Assembly (NCBI GenBank): GCA_030533445.1
Contig: CM060075.1
Coordinates: 40,265,719 to 40,329,718 of the forward strand
Source of the DNA: Cyprinodon diabolis
Lineage: Eukaryota > Chordata > Actinopteri > Cyprinodontiformes > Cyprinodontidae
DNA: 64,000 nt
Direction: 5' to 3'
The notes under the pieces were generated by a model. The model was not told where the DNA came from and did no database searches. It saw only the letters and a list, made by a program, of their open reading frames with translations. Shown in pieces: positions 44,488-57,127 of the stretch. The stretch's first letter is position 1; every line of letters starts with the position of its first letter. The translations under genes and the position numbers were made by a program.

Positions 44488-45439
44488 ATGTATTCATTGT
44501 ATCACTTTTCTTTTAATAAGAAATGGTCCCACAGACCCGAACACATCACAAGGGTTAAATCCCATATCAAAGAGGTTTCTAGAATTTCCTTCTTTTATCT
44601 ATGGAATATAGCACAAATTAGAAATATCCTGTCCAGGACTGATGCTGAGAAACTAGTCCATGCATTTGTTACTTCAAGGCTGGACTATTGTAATTCTTTA
44701 CTATCAGGAAGTCCACAAACTGTAGTCAAAAGCCTTCAGCTGATCAAAAATGCTGCAGTCAGAGTTCTGATGAAAACTAAAAAGAGAGACCATATCTCTC
44801 TTATCCTAGCATCTCTTCATTGGCTTCCTGTTAAATCAAGAATATAATGTATAACCCTCCTTCTCACATATAAAGCCTTAAATGGCCAAGCTCCATGTTA
44901 TATCAGAGATCTGATTGTTCCTTATGTTCCTAACAGAGCAATTCGCTCTCAATCTGCAGGTTTACTAGTGGTTCCTAGAATTTCTAAAAATAGAATGGGA
45001 GGCAGATCTTTTAGTTATCAGGCACATCTCCTGTGGAACCAACTACCAGTTTTAGTCTGAGGCTACTTTTAAGTGTTGGCTTAAAACTTTCCTTTTTGAT
45101 AAAGTTTATAGTTTGAGGGATTTAGGTCATCCTGAGGTATTTCTATAGTTATGCCGCTAAAGGCTCAGACTTATAAAGGACATAGGGACCCCTATTTCAT
45201 CATTCTGCTTCATTCTATCTCTATTCTCCCACTCTGCAGAATCTGTCAGTTCAATCTCGAATGTTATGCTCTCTCCTCTTATGTCATAGTAGCTTTGCCT
45301 CTTCTGTTCCTGTTTTGCTGTGACACCATCCTGGAGAGCAATATCAGCTCTGCTTCAACACATTTGTTTATAGATGTTCGAGATTGGCCCTTTTTTCCGT
45401 TTAGTCCTGTTTCTCTGACTGTGACTGGCTGGATGTGCT
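44488..45439 (+). pseudogene. LINE ORF2 C-terminal fragment and 3' region
   Basis: Readable blocks are FVTSRLDYCNSLLSGSP, KNAAVRVLMKTKKRDHIS, ASLHWLPVKSRI, then, after an in-frame stop at 44,847, LLTYKALNGQAPCYIRDL and GGRSFSYQAHLLWNQLPV. This is the characteristic end of a fish non-LTR ORF2. The catalytic RT core is absent. The 3' region runs to about 45,439. Confidence 0.85.
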
Positions 45440-46430
45440 CTCTTCATCCTCTTCCACGGTCAGGACGAAAACCACACTGCTCCTCCTGAATCCGAGATTC
45501 GACTATCCAACGGACCCTCCTTTTCAGAATCCCGGAGTAGACCTTACCAGGGAAGCTTAAGAGTATGATTCCTCTGTTGTTGGAACACACCCTCCGGTCC
45601 CCTTTTTTAAATTGAGGGACCACCACCCCGGTCTGCCAATCCAGAGGAACTGCCCCCTATGTTCACGCAATGTTGCACAGCCACGTTAATCAACACATCC
45701 CCACAACATCCAGAGCCCTAAGGTACTCAGGGCGAATCTCATTCACTGCTGGAGCCTTGCCACCAAGGAGCTTTTTAACCACCTCGGTGACTTCAGCAAC
45801 AGAGATGGGAGGACCCAAGCCGGAGCCCTCAGGCTCTGCTTCCTCAATGGAAGACGTGTTGGTGGGATTAAGGAGGTCTTCAAAGTACTCCGCCCACCTA
45901 CATACAACGCCCCGAGTCGAGGTCAGCAGCACACCACCCTCACCATAAATAGTGTTAGTGCTGCATTGCTTCCCCCTCCTGAGATGCCGGATCGTGGACC
46001 AGAATCGCTTCGAAGCCATACGGAAGTCTTTCTCCATGGCCTCCCCGAACTCTTCCCACGTTTTTGCCTGCCGAGCCACCTGCCGCTTTGACTATGAGTA
46101 CATATCAGCTGCTTCTGGAGTCCCACAGGTCTATAAAGCCTGATAGGGCTCCTTCTCCTCCTTCACTGCTGGTGTCCAGCAGCGTGTTCAAGGGACATGC
46201 ACCAACAACCTTTCAGCCACAGCTCTGACTAGCTCGATCAACAATAGAGGCACGAAACATGGTCCACTAATACTCAATGTCCCCCACCTCCTTCGGAACG
46301 TGTTCAAAGCTCTGCCGGAGATGGAAGTTAAAGCTCCTTCTCACGGGGGACTCTGCCAGACATTCCCAGCAAACCCTCACAATACGTTTGGGCCTACCAG
46401 GTCCGACCAGTGTCATCCCCCACTATATAT
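45440..46430 (-). pseudogene. Antisense LINE fragment, endonuclease-RT linker
   Basis: On the minus strand: FEHVPKEVGDIEY, then WEEFGEAMEKDFRMASKRFW, GKAPAVNEIRPEYLRALD, VVPQFKKGDRRVCSN and EEQCGFRPDRG, the order found between endonuclease and RT in a common fish LINE. Several stops and frame changes are present. It abuts the sense LINE piece at about 45,440. Confidence 0.85.
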
Positions 46431-47037
46431 TGTCTATATTTATGTATTGTCTATATATATGTATATATACTCTTCCTCAACCAGTGCGTGTGGTCTCCCC
46501 CTTTTTTCCTCCAAGCCTGGGAGCTCGAGGGTTCTGCGCAGTATCTTTGCTGTTCCTAGAACTGCACTTTTATGGATTAAGATGTCTGATGTATTTTCAG
46601 GAAGGAAATACTTCAGACAAATATACAATCCTGGGGGTCACTGCCCAGAGTGCCTGGGATCATTACGAAGTTACATGGTTTAATAAGAGATTACAGCAGC
46701 AATGTCCACCAGTGATGTTGCCCACTTAAATTAAATAAATCAAAAGACTTGCTCATGGGATGCGTAGTATGTAAGACCCAGAGCAAGGGTCCTGCTCTTA
46801 AGGAAATTAGAAGTTACACCTTCCAGACATGACTTTTTGTACACCTTATAAGATTAACATTTTTCACATTGAAATGTGTGCTGAAGCTTCCAATACAGTA
46901 TTAATTTATACCTCTTTAACAAAGCCTCTTATAACAATTTTACTAACAAAAATACTATAATTGTATAATCATTTCATGATTAATATTATAGTTAATCTTA
47001 TGAAACGTCACTATAATTTTTTTCTTTTATTTGATCT
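46431..47037 (+). other. Left flank of unit B
   Basis: 46,650-46,770 matches 23,330-23,462. The remaining bases up to 47,037 are probably what unit A lost when mobile DNA replaced them. No gene was recognised. Confidence 0.5.
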
Positions 47038-49065
47038 ATTTTTCACATCTTTCTCACTCCAATGGCTGTCCAAATATGCCACTTTCTCAGTGGTGTTTCG
47101 ATATGCTTCATTAAACTACATCTTCTTTCACAATAAGCAGTGAATCATTCCAATGAACATTAGTACAAATATCTAAGAACTGTGAGATCTGCTTTGGCTC
47201 CTCATATCTGCTGCCACCTTATCTGAGGATGTGCTGATTGACTTCTGATCATTGTTTTGCTCCACTGTTTACTTGAATTTAGCAGAAAAAAAGTCCCATG
47301 GAGAATCTAGCTGCACGGTGAACAGGTACGTCTTAAGGTGCTTGTTTGATAGCAGGGCTGATACAAATCTTTGAGCTTCATTGTTCTGTAAGCCCAGACT
47401 GCTAAATAATATGGGCCGCCACAGGGTCTCCTTCCAGTGGGATCATTTATTTATGCATCTGTAGCTCTTTGATGTGCTGAATAAGAACATTGTTGAACTT
47501 TTTTAAGGCACACTGAAGTTCTATTGAATATATTCATCCAAATCCAACTCTTAAATGTATTAATGTTTATTATAAAACTCATTTTATTGGAACATATAAA
47601 ACTTGCTTTCAAAAGTAGCTATCATGCTCCAGCAGGCTGAGATGCTATAAGCGTCAAAACGAAATATGCTAATGATTAATCTATTCCCTTTCTGATTTAA
47701 TTATTACTATGCTATATTTAACAAGGCAAGCAAAAACTGTGCTCAGTTTCGCCATATTATATAACGAATTCTTCTCGTATTTTCATTGTTGTTTTCAGGT
47801 TGTAAAATAAATAATAAAAAAAATTCAAATTGATGAAGAAAAAAATATTGGTCTAATTTGATTTAAAGTTTATGTTGGATTTTATTTTATTCGCTGCATA
47901 GGTTTTATTGTGCGCCGAGAACGTGGAAGCAGTGCACATTTAGGCGAGCCCGCAGCTTTGAAGGAACATTGGCGCCCACACTGTTAGTCAATAGATGGGG
48001 ACTATAACCAGGTCAGCCATTTTCTCTGGGTCCCCAGCGAGCTCGGACCCTAAGGAGTTACTAGCTTTGCTTGCCTTGTTGCAACGGGCCAGAATGTTAT
48101 GAATAAGGCCTGACGAAGAGTCTGGCTTGTTATGACAGTGTTTTTTTTTAAAGCAAACAATCCCAAATAGGATAAAACTATCTCCTCTCACTTAGACACA
48201 GTTTAGCCTTCCAGCTGTGAGTCCTGAGTGAATAAATTTAGAAAGTAATTAAATTATTAAGGAGAGATTCTAAATTGATGTTTTCCCATGTCAGACCAAT
48301 AGAATACATGCCAGTTTCTTAAATCTCATATGTAGCTTAGATTTCACAGTCATCATGAGCAATGAAAACATTGTATTTGGTGTAAGATGGGGGGATCTAG
48401 CAGTGCCCCGATCGCTAATGTTGCTTAAATTCACATGATGTCTGAGCAGGTAAAGACAATAAGGAGCAACTATTAATATATATTTTGTCTTCACAAAAAC
48501 TACCAAATCTCAAACTTGTCTCCATACAATTAGTTAAGGCCTTATAAAACCAGACCAAGACAGAGACATCACCACTTGAGATCAATCTGAAGACTAGGAA
48601 AATAACAGGTCGTAACTTTTCTAGAAACCAACACTGGTCTCTGGACAAAGAGCAGCCTCTAGACCTCCATCTCAGTCAAGGATCAAGATTTTGCAAATAT
48701 GATCATCAAAAGTTGACATAATACTTACTAAATTGATCTACTTTAAAAATAACCATTAGCAGCAGCCCATTTCTACTTGTACTGTAAGGATGAGCTCCTA
48801 CTGAGATTCTATACCCCAACATCATCTATGATATACCGGCACCAATATGTGTGAAAAATATTACTTTAAGTATTGCAAAAAAGTAATAATAACATATTTC
48901 CAAGAAAAGAGTCTAAAAAAAAGAAGACTGGTCAGACTAAAGTTTGGATTAATAGGTAAAGGTGGAAAAACTAAAATTATAACAAAACGTACAAATTCAC
49001 TTAATATGACTAGATGAAGACAGGGAATAGACCATAGACATTATATTGTTTTCATGCTTCAAAAG
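47038..49065 (+). other. Unit B non-coding lead-in
   Basis: Corresponds to A 28,092-35,690 with all four A-specific insertions removed, so it supplies the empty sites used to define them. No gene was recognised. Confidence 0.6.
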
Positions 49066-49071
49066 TTTATT
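49066..49071 (-). promoter_or_regulatory. Polyadenylation signal of lectin copy B
   Basis: AATAAA on the minus strand, 231 nt past the stop codon. Confidence 0.6.
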
Positions 49072-49301
49072 TAATGCAAGGCTAAAGAAAAGAAGAAGGT
49101 TTTACTCAAATAATCATTTATAAAACATTGACTCTGTTTGAATCTACCTTTTGTTTTATATGTGATTATATGAAGTAAATAGAAGAAGCTTTTAGAAAAT
49201 AGGATTTCTATGTGGCAGAATAACTGAAAGACAATATAGCATCCTCCACCGCTTCTGGTTCAAGCTAATTTATACCAGAAAAAGGCTTCTTCTCGGACTG
49301 C

Positions 49302-50436
49302 TCAGGCTTTCTTGGCACAGACAGATGGGAAATGATCCATACATCTTAGGTCATCCCAGCACTTTGGAGCTAAAAAGACAAAAAAAAAAAAATCTGTTAA
49401 TATTACAGAAACAATATTCTCTTTATACAGAACCATGATTGTAGGGAAGCTTGATATTCTACAACTGTTTTCCCAAACAAAAACACGAAACAAACAACAA
49501 TACATGCCCCTGTATTTAATCCAGTAAATATAATAGTGTTCTAGCTTAAGTTTTACTAACATAGCCATTACTCCTTTAACTGCCTGAAAAACATACACTT
49601 ATGTGTGATATTTTCTTTTACCATTATGGTTCATCAGCAAACAGTGCTGGTCGCCTCGCCAATTGTTAGGCTCTCCTGGACACCAGTTTGTGTAGTCGAA
49701 TTGGCTTCCATCGCTCCAAAGCCAAATGCTTAGCTGAGAGAAAGAACCCAGCAGATTATAAACGTCTTTCAATCATTTATCGAAATACTTAACAAATAAA
49801 CTAACTAGTAAAAAAATACCTTCTGTGCGTTAGTGCCTCCAATCCATGTAAGTCCGGACCCATAAGTTGCCATTCTTATCACATGCTGAATATGATGGTA
49901 CTCCATTAGGTTATGAACTGATGCCAGGTGTCCCCCCATGGACATGCATTGCTTCTGCAGACAGAAGTAGTAGCTGTGTTTTGTTAATTAACAACCATAA
50001 GATAAGAGAGTAAAATAGCATAAGAGCACAATATTATTGAAAATCACCTCAGCTGAAGCCCAATCCAAGGGCATGGAAACATAGTGGTAGCAGTTACCGT
50101 TGTACTCAGACCAGCCAGAAGGACAAGAAGCAGATCGCTGGATCAAGTCCATTGCTTCTAAAGACAAACAAATGGAGAGTCTTAGTTACAAGCAATGTAT
50201 GGCAGCATTAGAATAAACTTTATTCTTCATGATCCTATTACAAAACAACACTCACTGACCTTCATCAACAGAGCCATCATCTGGAACAGCTGTGGGCATT
50301 TTAAACAACAGGAATTAGTGAGTTTGTTTGAGTCTTAGTAACTTTACAAACTCTGTATTCTTGAGAAATGCTTACGATCAGCTCCGGCCCATGCCATCTC
50401 AGAGAAAACCAGGACACACAAAACCAGCAACTTCAT
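49302..50436 (-). CDS. Secreted C-type lectin, intact copy B
   Basis: Predicted soluble calcium-dependent sugar-binding lectin of the small fish ladderlectin/nattectin-like kind, probably innate immune. Coding exons on the minus strand: 50,436-50,376; 50,289-50,260; 50,157-50,048; 49,954-49,820; 49,733-49,622; 49,369-49,302. All GT-AG; total 516 nt, 171 residues. Residues 1-18 are a signal peptide (MKLLVLCVLVFSEMAWAG); an acidic linker follows; the C-type lectin domain runs from CPSGWSEYNGNCYHY (about 43) through GGHLASVH, WIGG, CPGEPNNW, CWDDLRC to VCAKKA. EPN plus WDD suggests a mannose-type calcium site, though the classical WND has Asp for Asn. Eight domain cysteines include an extra one before PGEPN. 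TATA and AP-1-like sites lie upstream. The sugar bound is unknown. Confidence 0.92.
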
Positions 50437-50468
50437 GATGGAAGTGATGAGATGATGGATATATACAA

Positions 50469-50602
50469 GCTGAAATCAATGAAAATAAGTTAGACATGTT
50501 ATGAACATTTAAACTCACCAGTGAGTGAAATAGAAGAGCAGAGAGTCGATCAGCAAACCTGATTCAGAATGGTTTGTTTTCTTCGTCTGCCAGGACCACC
50601 TA
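50469..50602 (-). promoter_or_regulatory. 5' UTR exon and intron of lectin copy B
   Basis: As in copy A: a non-coding exon ending CTGAATCAG|GTTTGC (50,559) and the coding exon starting after 'ttgatttcag' (50,469). Confidence 0.6.
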
Positions 50603-50625
50603 GGGCTCAATATGCCATCCCAGGC

Positions 50626-50633
50626 TTCTTATA
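50626..50633 (-). promoter_or_regulatory. TATA box of lectin copy B
   Basis: TATAAGAA in the same position as copy A, with an AP-1-like TGACTCA at 50,675-50,681. Confidence 0.7.
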
Positions 50634-50849
50634 GAGCTACCAACCTTTTCATCATCATCCACAAAATAAGGAAATGACTCAGAAACTAATTCCACAGAAT
50701 AAAATTACATGATCAGATCTGGTTTGTAACCTGTGTCACAATTTACCAAAGACTAAACCCCTCCATATTACCATTTTTAGCTGTCATGGCTGTGAAAGTT
50801 GCAGCAACTCCCTGAGAACTTTTTTATAAAAAGTGGGGCCTAAAGGCCA

Positions 50850-51141
50850 CACTGGAAAAAATCCAAATCTAGATAAGTCATTTTTTCTTAGAATAAGTGC
50901 ATTTGTTGTTGGATTGAAGAGGTAAAGGAGACATTTTGCCAATGGAACAAGACAATTTACACTTAAAATTAGAAAACACAATTGCATTGTCTAATTTCAA
51001 GTACATATTATCTAAATATCTGATTTTAAGAGTAAGATTGGTCATTCCGTTGGCAAACTATCTCATTTACCAGCTCAAATTAAGGGTAAATACACGTAAT
51101 TTAAGACATTTTTAACACATTTTTAGATCGTTTTTGCAGTG
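50850..51141. mobile_element. CACTG MITE upstream of lectin B, 292 bp
   Basis: Same insertion as 37,538-37,829, with a handful of substitutions. Confidence 0.8.
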
Positions 51142-52674
51142 CATTTGTGGCCCTCTGGGACTTTTCTGTAGCTCTTGATTGCAATTCTGAATTGTTTAAA
51201 TTAGGTTACCCATTGATACACATTTAAGAAATATATTAGGGTGTTATTCTGATTTAGAAAAGAATGCAGCGAAATTACATCCTTCCTACAATCTCTAACA
51301 CATGTGAGGTGAAGCACACATTTTTGACCTTCTTTCAGTCATATATTTGCTTGTGGTTTTTATTCAGTTGCAAATGCAACAAAAATCAAGCGGCATTCAC
51401 AGAAGAACTGACTTTTCTTTAGGCTGATTTAATAAAGTCAAAGAAATGAAGGAAGATAGTGCCATATTCCTAAAAGACACACAAAATATGGCACAAAAAT
51501 CCATCTGTATTGTTTTTTTTTGTTTTTTCATTTTAACCAGGATATCCAAAATACTTTTTTATTTCAAATTTGTGATGATTTGCAGATCCCTGCCTTAGTG
51601 TTTTATCTGGAACACTTTGAGAAGTTTAAATTCAATGAAAATTGGCTATCCAGCCCAGAGTTTTTGCATGTCTAAAACCAGTACTAGGGAATGTATATGA
51701 GGTACAGTGTATTTTGTGCAAGAAGTCATTCAAGCTTGGCATGATGGGAATCAAGGCATTCGAGTTCCACATGCAAAGCGTGAAACACAAAGGGTCAAAA
51801 GCAAGTTATTGAGAAGCAGCAGATATTTCTCAATTCTGTTCCAACCTTATCTCTGCAATGCCTCCATAGCCATCTCCAACATCAACAATAGTGCCAGAAG
51901 CACCAAATCTCCGAATAATGATTGGTGGTACACCTACAATGCAAGCAGAGCTATTGTGGACTTTAAGTAGGGAACAAAACAAAGTTAGTGAATTCAGTTT
52001 AATAGTTGTTAATATATATTTGTTATTTGTGTGATTTTAGCTTTCTTCTTTTATGGAAAGTTTTTCAAAATTTGAACATGGAGAACACAAAATATCTTTG
52101 GATGAACCCATACCTCCTGTGGTGCAGTCTTGCGGGAAAATCCCATTCAATCTGTGGAAAAAAATTGAATTGTGAACTGGTGCTCATTGAAACGCTAGGG
52201 GCTCATCAAGAAAATACATGAGTGAATTAAAAGGGTCAGCTCACTGATGGTTGTGCAAAAACAAAACAGGATCAAAACAAATACAGAGAGAGACAAATGC
52301 AGTTGCAACTATGAAAGAACTCAAGAGCATAATACAGAAATGAAGGCCAGAAAAAAAAAAACAATTGTCCCACAAAGATACAAGACTACTGGAACTGCAG
52401 AGCAGAGCTCACTGTGGTGAATGAAATAGAGTTGAAGGAGAGTAAATTTGTTTTTCCTTCTTCACTACTTCAGGGTGTAATGTTAAGAGCATGGAAGCAC
52501 TAGAACTCCAATACCCAGCATGCAACAGGGTTCAAGAGCGGGGATGGTAGCCTGGCAAGAGGTGTCTGGTTGTTGAATGTACGGTTGTTTAAAACCAGGA
52601 TGCCAGACTGAATGAATAAAAAATGACACAGTTAACACATCTCCACTTCTTCTTTTAAAATAAGAAGGACAATG
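51142..52674 (+). other. Unit B sequence without recognisable gene
   Basis: Near-identical to 37,830-39,360. Same short open frames; no gene called. Confidence 0.5.
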
Positions 52675-54413
52675 CACTTTTTTTTTTCAAATCAATTCAC
52701 TTTATTTATATAGCACCAATACACAAAATATGTAATTTCAAAGCAATTTACAGAGACAATTAATTCAGATCATACAGTCGGATAGTAAGAAACCTTCAGC
52801 AGAACCAGGCTCAGTGTGAGCAACCTTGTGCCGAGGTCAACTTAGGTTCAAGGAGATGTCCAGGAAACACACAGCCAAGCAGACGGGTTCTGAGCCAGCT
52901 CACATGTCAGAGGATTAAAGAGAGCATGTACAGTTAGTCACAGTAAAATAGAATAGGACTACACTGAAAACAAGGCCAGCTCAGAAATTCATAAACAAAG
53001 GTGTAGATTGCAGCAGCAAAGCTGATACCTCTATCCGTGTCACAGCCAAACAGGAAAAGACCCGATAAAGCTACTATGATGAGAATAAACATGCAGAATA
53101 CAAAGTTAGAGGTTAAACTAAAAAATACTGCAGGATAGGAGAATACAGATAGAATGAAGCAGAAATATGAAATATGGCTGCTTTATCTCCAGCAGTTTAA
53201 ATACATAGCAGCATAACTATTGTCATGATCTGGCCTGTTTGCTCTCCCTTAATTAGTCATTCCTTTCACCTGTCGTTTTCCCTCCCTGGCTCAATTATAA
53301 TTTATTCCTCTCACCTGTTTCCTCTTGGTTATATTCAGTTCAGCCTGAGCATTCATTGCCAGATCATTTCTTGTCTTTCTGTCAGTCTGTCTGTTCGGTT
53401 TTAGTTCATGGTTCATGTCCTGGATCCTAGCAGCCAGTGGAAAGAGGGTTTTTGTGTTTGTCTCGTCTCCTGATCGTCCACTCTTCCTCCACTGCGGAGT
53501 CCTCTAGTTTTTGGCTCAATATGTGAGGAGGTTTAGTTTTTATCCAAGTAAGCCTGGCTCCAGGGAGGAGACCAGTTTAAAGGTCCTGCATCAAGTTCTG
53601 GTTCCACGTCCTGTCTTGGCAACCCTCTTCCACTGAGCCTGCTCATCTGCACCTGATCCTGTCTGCTCCTGTGTGTGACCGTCTGGTCATGCTTCGGAAC
53701 TCTCTCAGAATCTGAACCCACCTGGGAGCTCTATGATGTCTGGAAGCCTGGATCCTGCCACCTGTCTGTTCCAGCCTGATCTGGATCCTGATCTGTCTTT
53801 TCCTGTCTGCTCTGGATCCCTTCCAGGATCGGCTTTCCTGCATGACCTCTGGGACTGCTGGGGACATCTTGGACTGGACTGTTAAACCAGAGTATCTGAG
53901 ATTGGGCGGTGCCCCGCCCCCCCGCCTGCAGTTGCCGCGTGCCACAGATCCTAGCAGCTCCCCTTTTAGTTTTGTTTTTCATTAAATAAACCCTTTGAAC
54001 TTGCCTACTGACTGTCTCCTTGAATACTGGGTCCATTTTGTCCTCGGTTCATGACAACTATAGAGTTAACTCAGGAGCAACTTCAACTATATGCTTTGTC
54101 ACAAAGCATATAGTTACATTAAAAAACCTTGCATTAAAAGTAGATAGGATATCTCTCTCAGATTATAACTGGTTAGTTCCACAGGAGAGGAGCCTGATAA
54201 CTAAAAGATCTGCTTCCTGGTGAAGATTTTGAATCATTCCAGGTCATATTCATTCCATGGCTTTTGTTTGTGCCACTCTATAAACCTGAAACTCAAAAGC
54301 TATTCTACAAATTTTGAATTAAGAAAGCTTTCTAGATGGGAAGTGAAATGTCTTTACACCAAGAAAACAAATTCCAGTGGTTTGTTTTTCAACTTTTTAA
54401 TTTTGTTGAAAAG
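52675..54413 (-). mobile_element. Antisense LINE 3' fragment split by solo LTR (unit B)
   Basis: Copy of 39,361-41,100, with the same LTR inside and the same 31-bp inverted repeat at 54,085-54,115. Confidence 0.65.
53221..54056 (+). mobile_element. Solo LTR, 836 bp (unit B)
   Basis: Same insertion as 39,908-40,743, with the same ACTAT duplications (53,216-53,220 and 54,057-54,061). I saw no difference between the two copies in the stretches compared. Confidence 0.9.
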
Positions 54414-54418
54414 GCGAG

Positions 54419-55142
54419 TGTCATGTTGGCTTTCAGGGATCTAACCCAGAAAACTCAGAGGCTGGGAAAAAAGTTCACAAGGTTTATTGAAGATAAATCA
54501 CAATAAAGAACAATAATTCTAGAGTAAACTGGGTCCGGGTCTGGTCACGACTGGTTTTCACTGCAGAGAGGGACAGATTGGTTAGCAGTCTTTCAGTGAA
54601 CTTGCAGGTTGGATGTTTGCAGGTCTATACCTCATCAGAGATGAGCAGAGCGGTAGAAGGGGGGAACCAGGAGGGTCCAGAGGCTGAAGGCAGGCAGAGG
54701 GCAAGGCAGAGGCAGGGCAGAGCAGATAATCTTACTGAGCAGGTTCAGAGCTTCTCTCTCAGCTCTTGCTGAGAGCGGGCAGGCAGGTTTCAGACTGAGT
54801 TGGATTTCCAGGGTTCTTCTGAGAACAGACAGCTTGGTTTCACGCTTGAGAAACTCTTCCAGGTCTTCAGGTTTCCAGGCAGGTTCTTCCTGAGAAGCAG
54901 TGAGGACAAAAAGCAGATTAGGTTCAGGCTTTAGGGGAGTCAGAGATTCAGACAGGCAGGTTGGCTAAGGCTTGCTAACCATAACTGGCAAACACTCTGG
55001 CGTCGGATTGTAGCTCTGCCCCTCCTTAAATGCTGGTCTCCTGATGAGCTCATGTGCCGCAGGTGTGGTGGTCAGCTTCAGCTCCAGGAGACCTAGAACA
55101 CCCTCTGCTGGAGAAAGGTGGACAGACCTCCAGATCCCAACA
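54419..55142 (-). mobile_element. Solo LTR in reverse, 724 bp (unit B)
   Basis: Same insertion as 41,106-41,829; GCGAG at 54,414-54,418 and 55,143-55,147. Confidence 0.9.
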
Positions 55143-55515
55143 GCGAGGCCTCCAATTGTACTTTTAGAGATTCTGTTAACAGCAAGTAACCCTGTAGATT
55201 AAGAGCAAAGTGCTTTGTTGGGAACATAGGAATGATCAGATCCCTAATATAGGACAGAAATTTATCATTTAAGGCTTAAGATGAGGAAGGAGGATTCTAA
55301 ATTATATTCTGGATTCACGCAGAACTCAGAAAATTAGCAGCTAACTTCACCCTTTTGCTCACACTTAAATTTAGATCAAATGCTGTACTGTTTTATTTTT
55401 TGTTACATTTTGAAATGCTCCTGATCTGTAATGAAATGGTAGCTTGTTTTACATAAATATAAATTAAATTGAGTTGCACAATACTTGTGATACAACACAG
55501 TAGTTTATATGTATA

Positions 55516-57125
55516 CAGGTGCTGGTCATAAAATTAGAATATCATGAAAAAGTAGATTGATTTCAGTAATTCCATTTAAAAAGTGAAACTTGTATATTAT
55601 ATTCATACATTACATACAAACTCATATATTTCAGATGTTTATTTTGTTTAATTTTGATGATTACAAATGACAACAAATGAAAATCTCAAATTCATCATAT
55701 CAGAAAATTAGAATATTGTGAAAAGGTTCAAAATTGATGGCCCCTGGTGCCACACTCTAATCAGCTAATTAACTCAAACCACCTGCAAAAGCCTTTAAAT
55801 GGTCTTTCAGTCTAGTTCTATAGGCTACACAATCATGGGGAAGACTGCTGACTTGACAGTTGTCCAAAAGACGACCATCGACACCTTGCACAAGGAGGGC
55901 AAGACACAAAAGGTCATCGCTAAAGAGGCTGGCTGTTCACAGAGCTCAGTGTCCAAGCACATTAATAGAGAGGCGAAGGGAAGGAAAAGATGTGGTCGAA
56001 AAAAGTGTACAAGCAAGAGAGATAACCGCACCCTGGAGAGGATTGTGAAACAAAACCCATTCAAAATGTGGGGGAGATTCACAAAGAGTGGACTGCAGCT
56101 GGAGTGAGTGCTTCAAGAACCACCACACACAGACGTATGAAAGACATGGGTTTCTGCTGTCGCATTCCTTGTGTCAGCCACTCTTGAACCACAGACAGCG
56201 TCAGAAGCGTCTTGCCTGGGCTAAAGAGAAACAGGACTGGACTGCTGGTGAGTGGTCCAAAGTCATGTTCTCTGATGAAAGTAAATTTTGCATTTCCTTT
56301 GGAAATCAAGGTCCCAGAGTCTGGAGGAAAAGAAGAGAGGCACTTCATCCACGTTGCTTGAAGTCCAGTGTAAAGTTTCCACAGTCAGTGATGGTTTGGG
56401 GTGCCATGTCATCTGCTGGTGTTGGTCCATTGTGTTTTCTGAGGTCCAGGGTCAACGCAGCCACATACCAGGAAGTTTTAGAGCACTTCATGCTTCCTGC
56501 AGCTGACCAACTTTTTGGAGATGCAGATTTCATTTTCCAACAGGACTTGGCACCTGCACACAGTGCCAAAGCTACCAGTACCTGGTTGAAGGACCATGGT
56601 ATCCCTGTTCTTAATTGGCCAGCAAACTCTCCTGACCTTAACCCCATAGAAAATCTATGGGGTATTGTGAAGAAGAAGATGCAATACACCAGACCCAACA
56701 ATTCAGAAGAGCTAAAAGCCACTATTAGAGCAACCTGGGCTATCATAACACCTGAGCAGTGCCACAGACTGATCGACTCCATGCCACGCCGCATTGCTGC
56801 AGTAATACAGGCCAAAGGAGGCCCAACTAAATACTGAGTGCTGTACATGCTCATACTTTTCATGTTCATACTTTTCAGTTGGCCAACATTTCTATAAATC
56901 CTTTGTTTTTATTGGTCTTCAGTAATATTCTAATTTTCTGATATGATGAATTTGAGATTTTCATTTGTTGTCATTTGTAATCATCAAAATTAAACAAAAT
57001 AAACATCTGAAATATATGAGTTTGTATGTAATGTATGAATATAATATACAAGTTTCACTTTTTAAATGGAATTACTGAAATCAATCTACTTTTTCATGAT
57101 ATTCTAATTTTATGACCAGCACCTG
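55516..57125 (+). mobile_element. Tc1/mariner element, 1,610 bp, unit B only
   Basis: Ends CAGGTGCTGGTC ... GACCAGCACCTG with long inverted repeats, flanked by TA (55,514-55,515 and 57,126-57,127). Unit A has the empty site with one TA at about 42,202. Apart from three indels it is nearly the same as 24,601-26,192, so both are young. Confidence 0.95.
55835..56837 (+). pseudogene. Tc1 transposase, two single-base deletions
   Basis: The ATG at 55,835 starts MGKTADLTVVQ. One A is lost in the run near 56,062 (after VKQNPFK) and one near 56,178 (before PLLNHRQ), so the N-terminal half leaves frame and re-enters it. The catalytic half is intact: MFSDESK, FQQDLAPAH, NPIENLWG (DD34E), ending GGPTKY. 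The 20 bp missing from the other copy are present here. It needs a transposase supplied in trans. Confidence 0.92.
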
Positions 57126-57127
57126 TA

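Noticed and set aside
44078..44497. Thr/His-rich minus frame
   Set aside because: Translation of the (GT)n tract.
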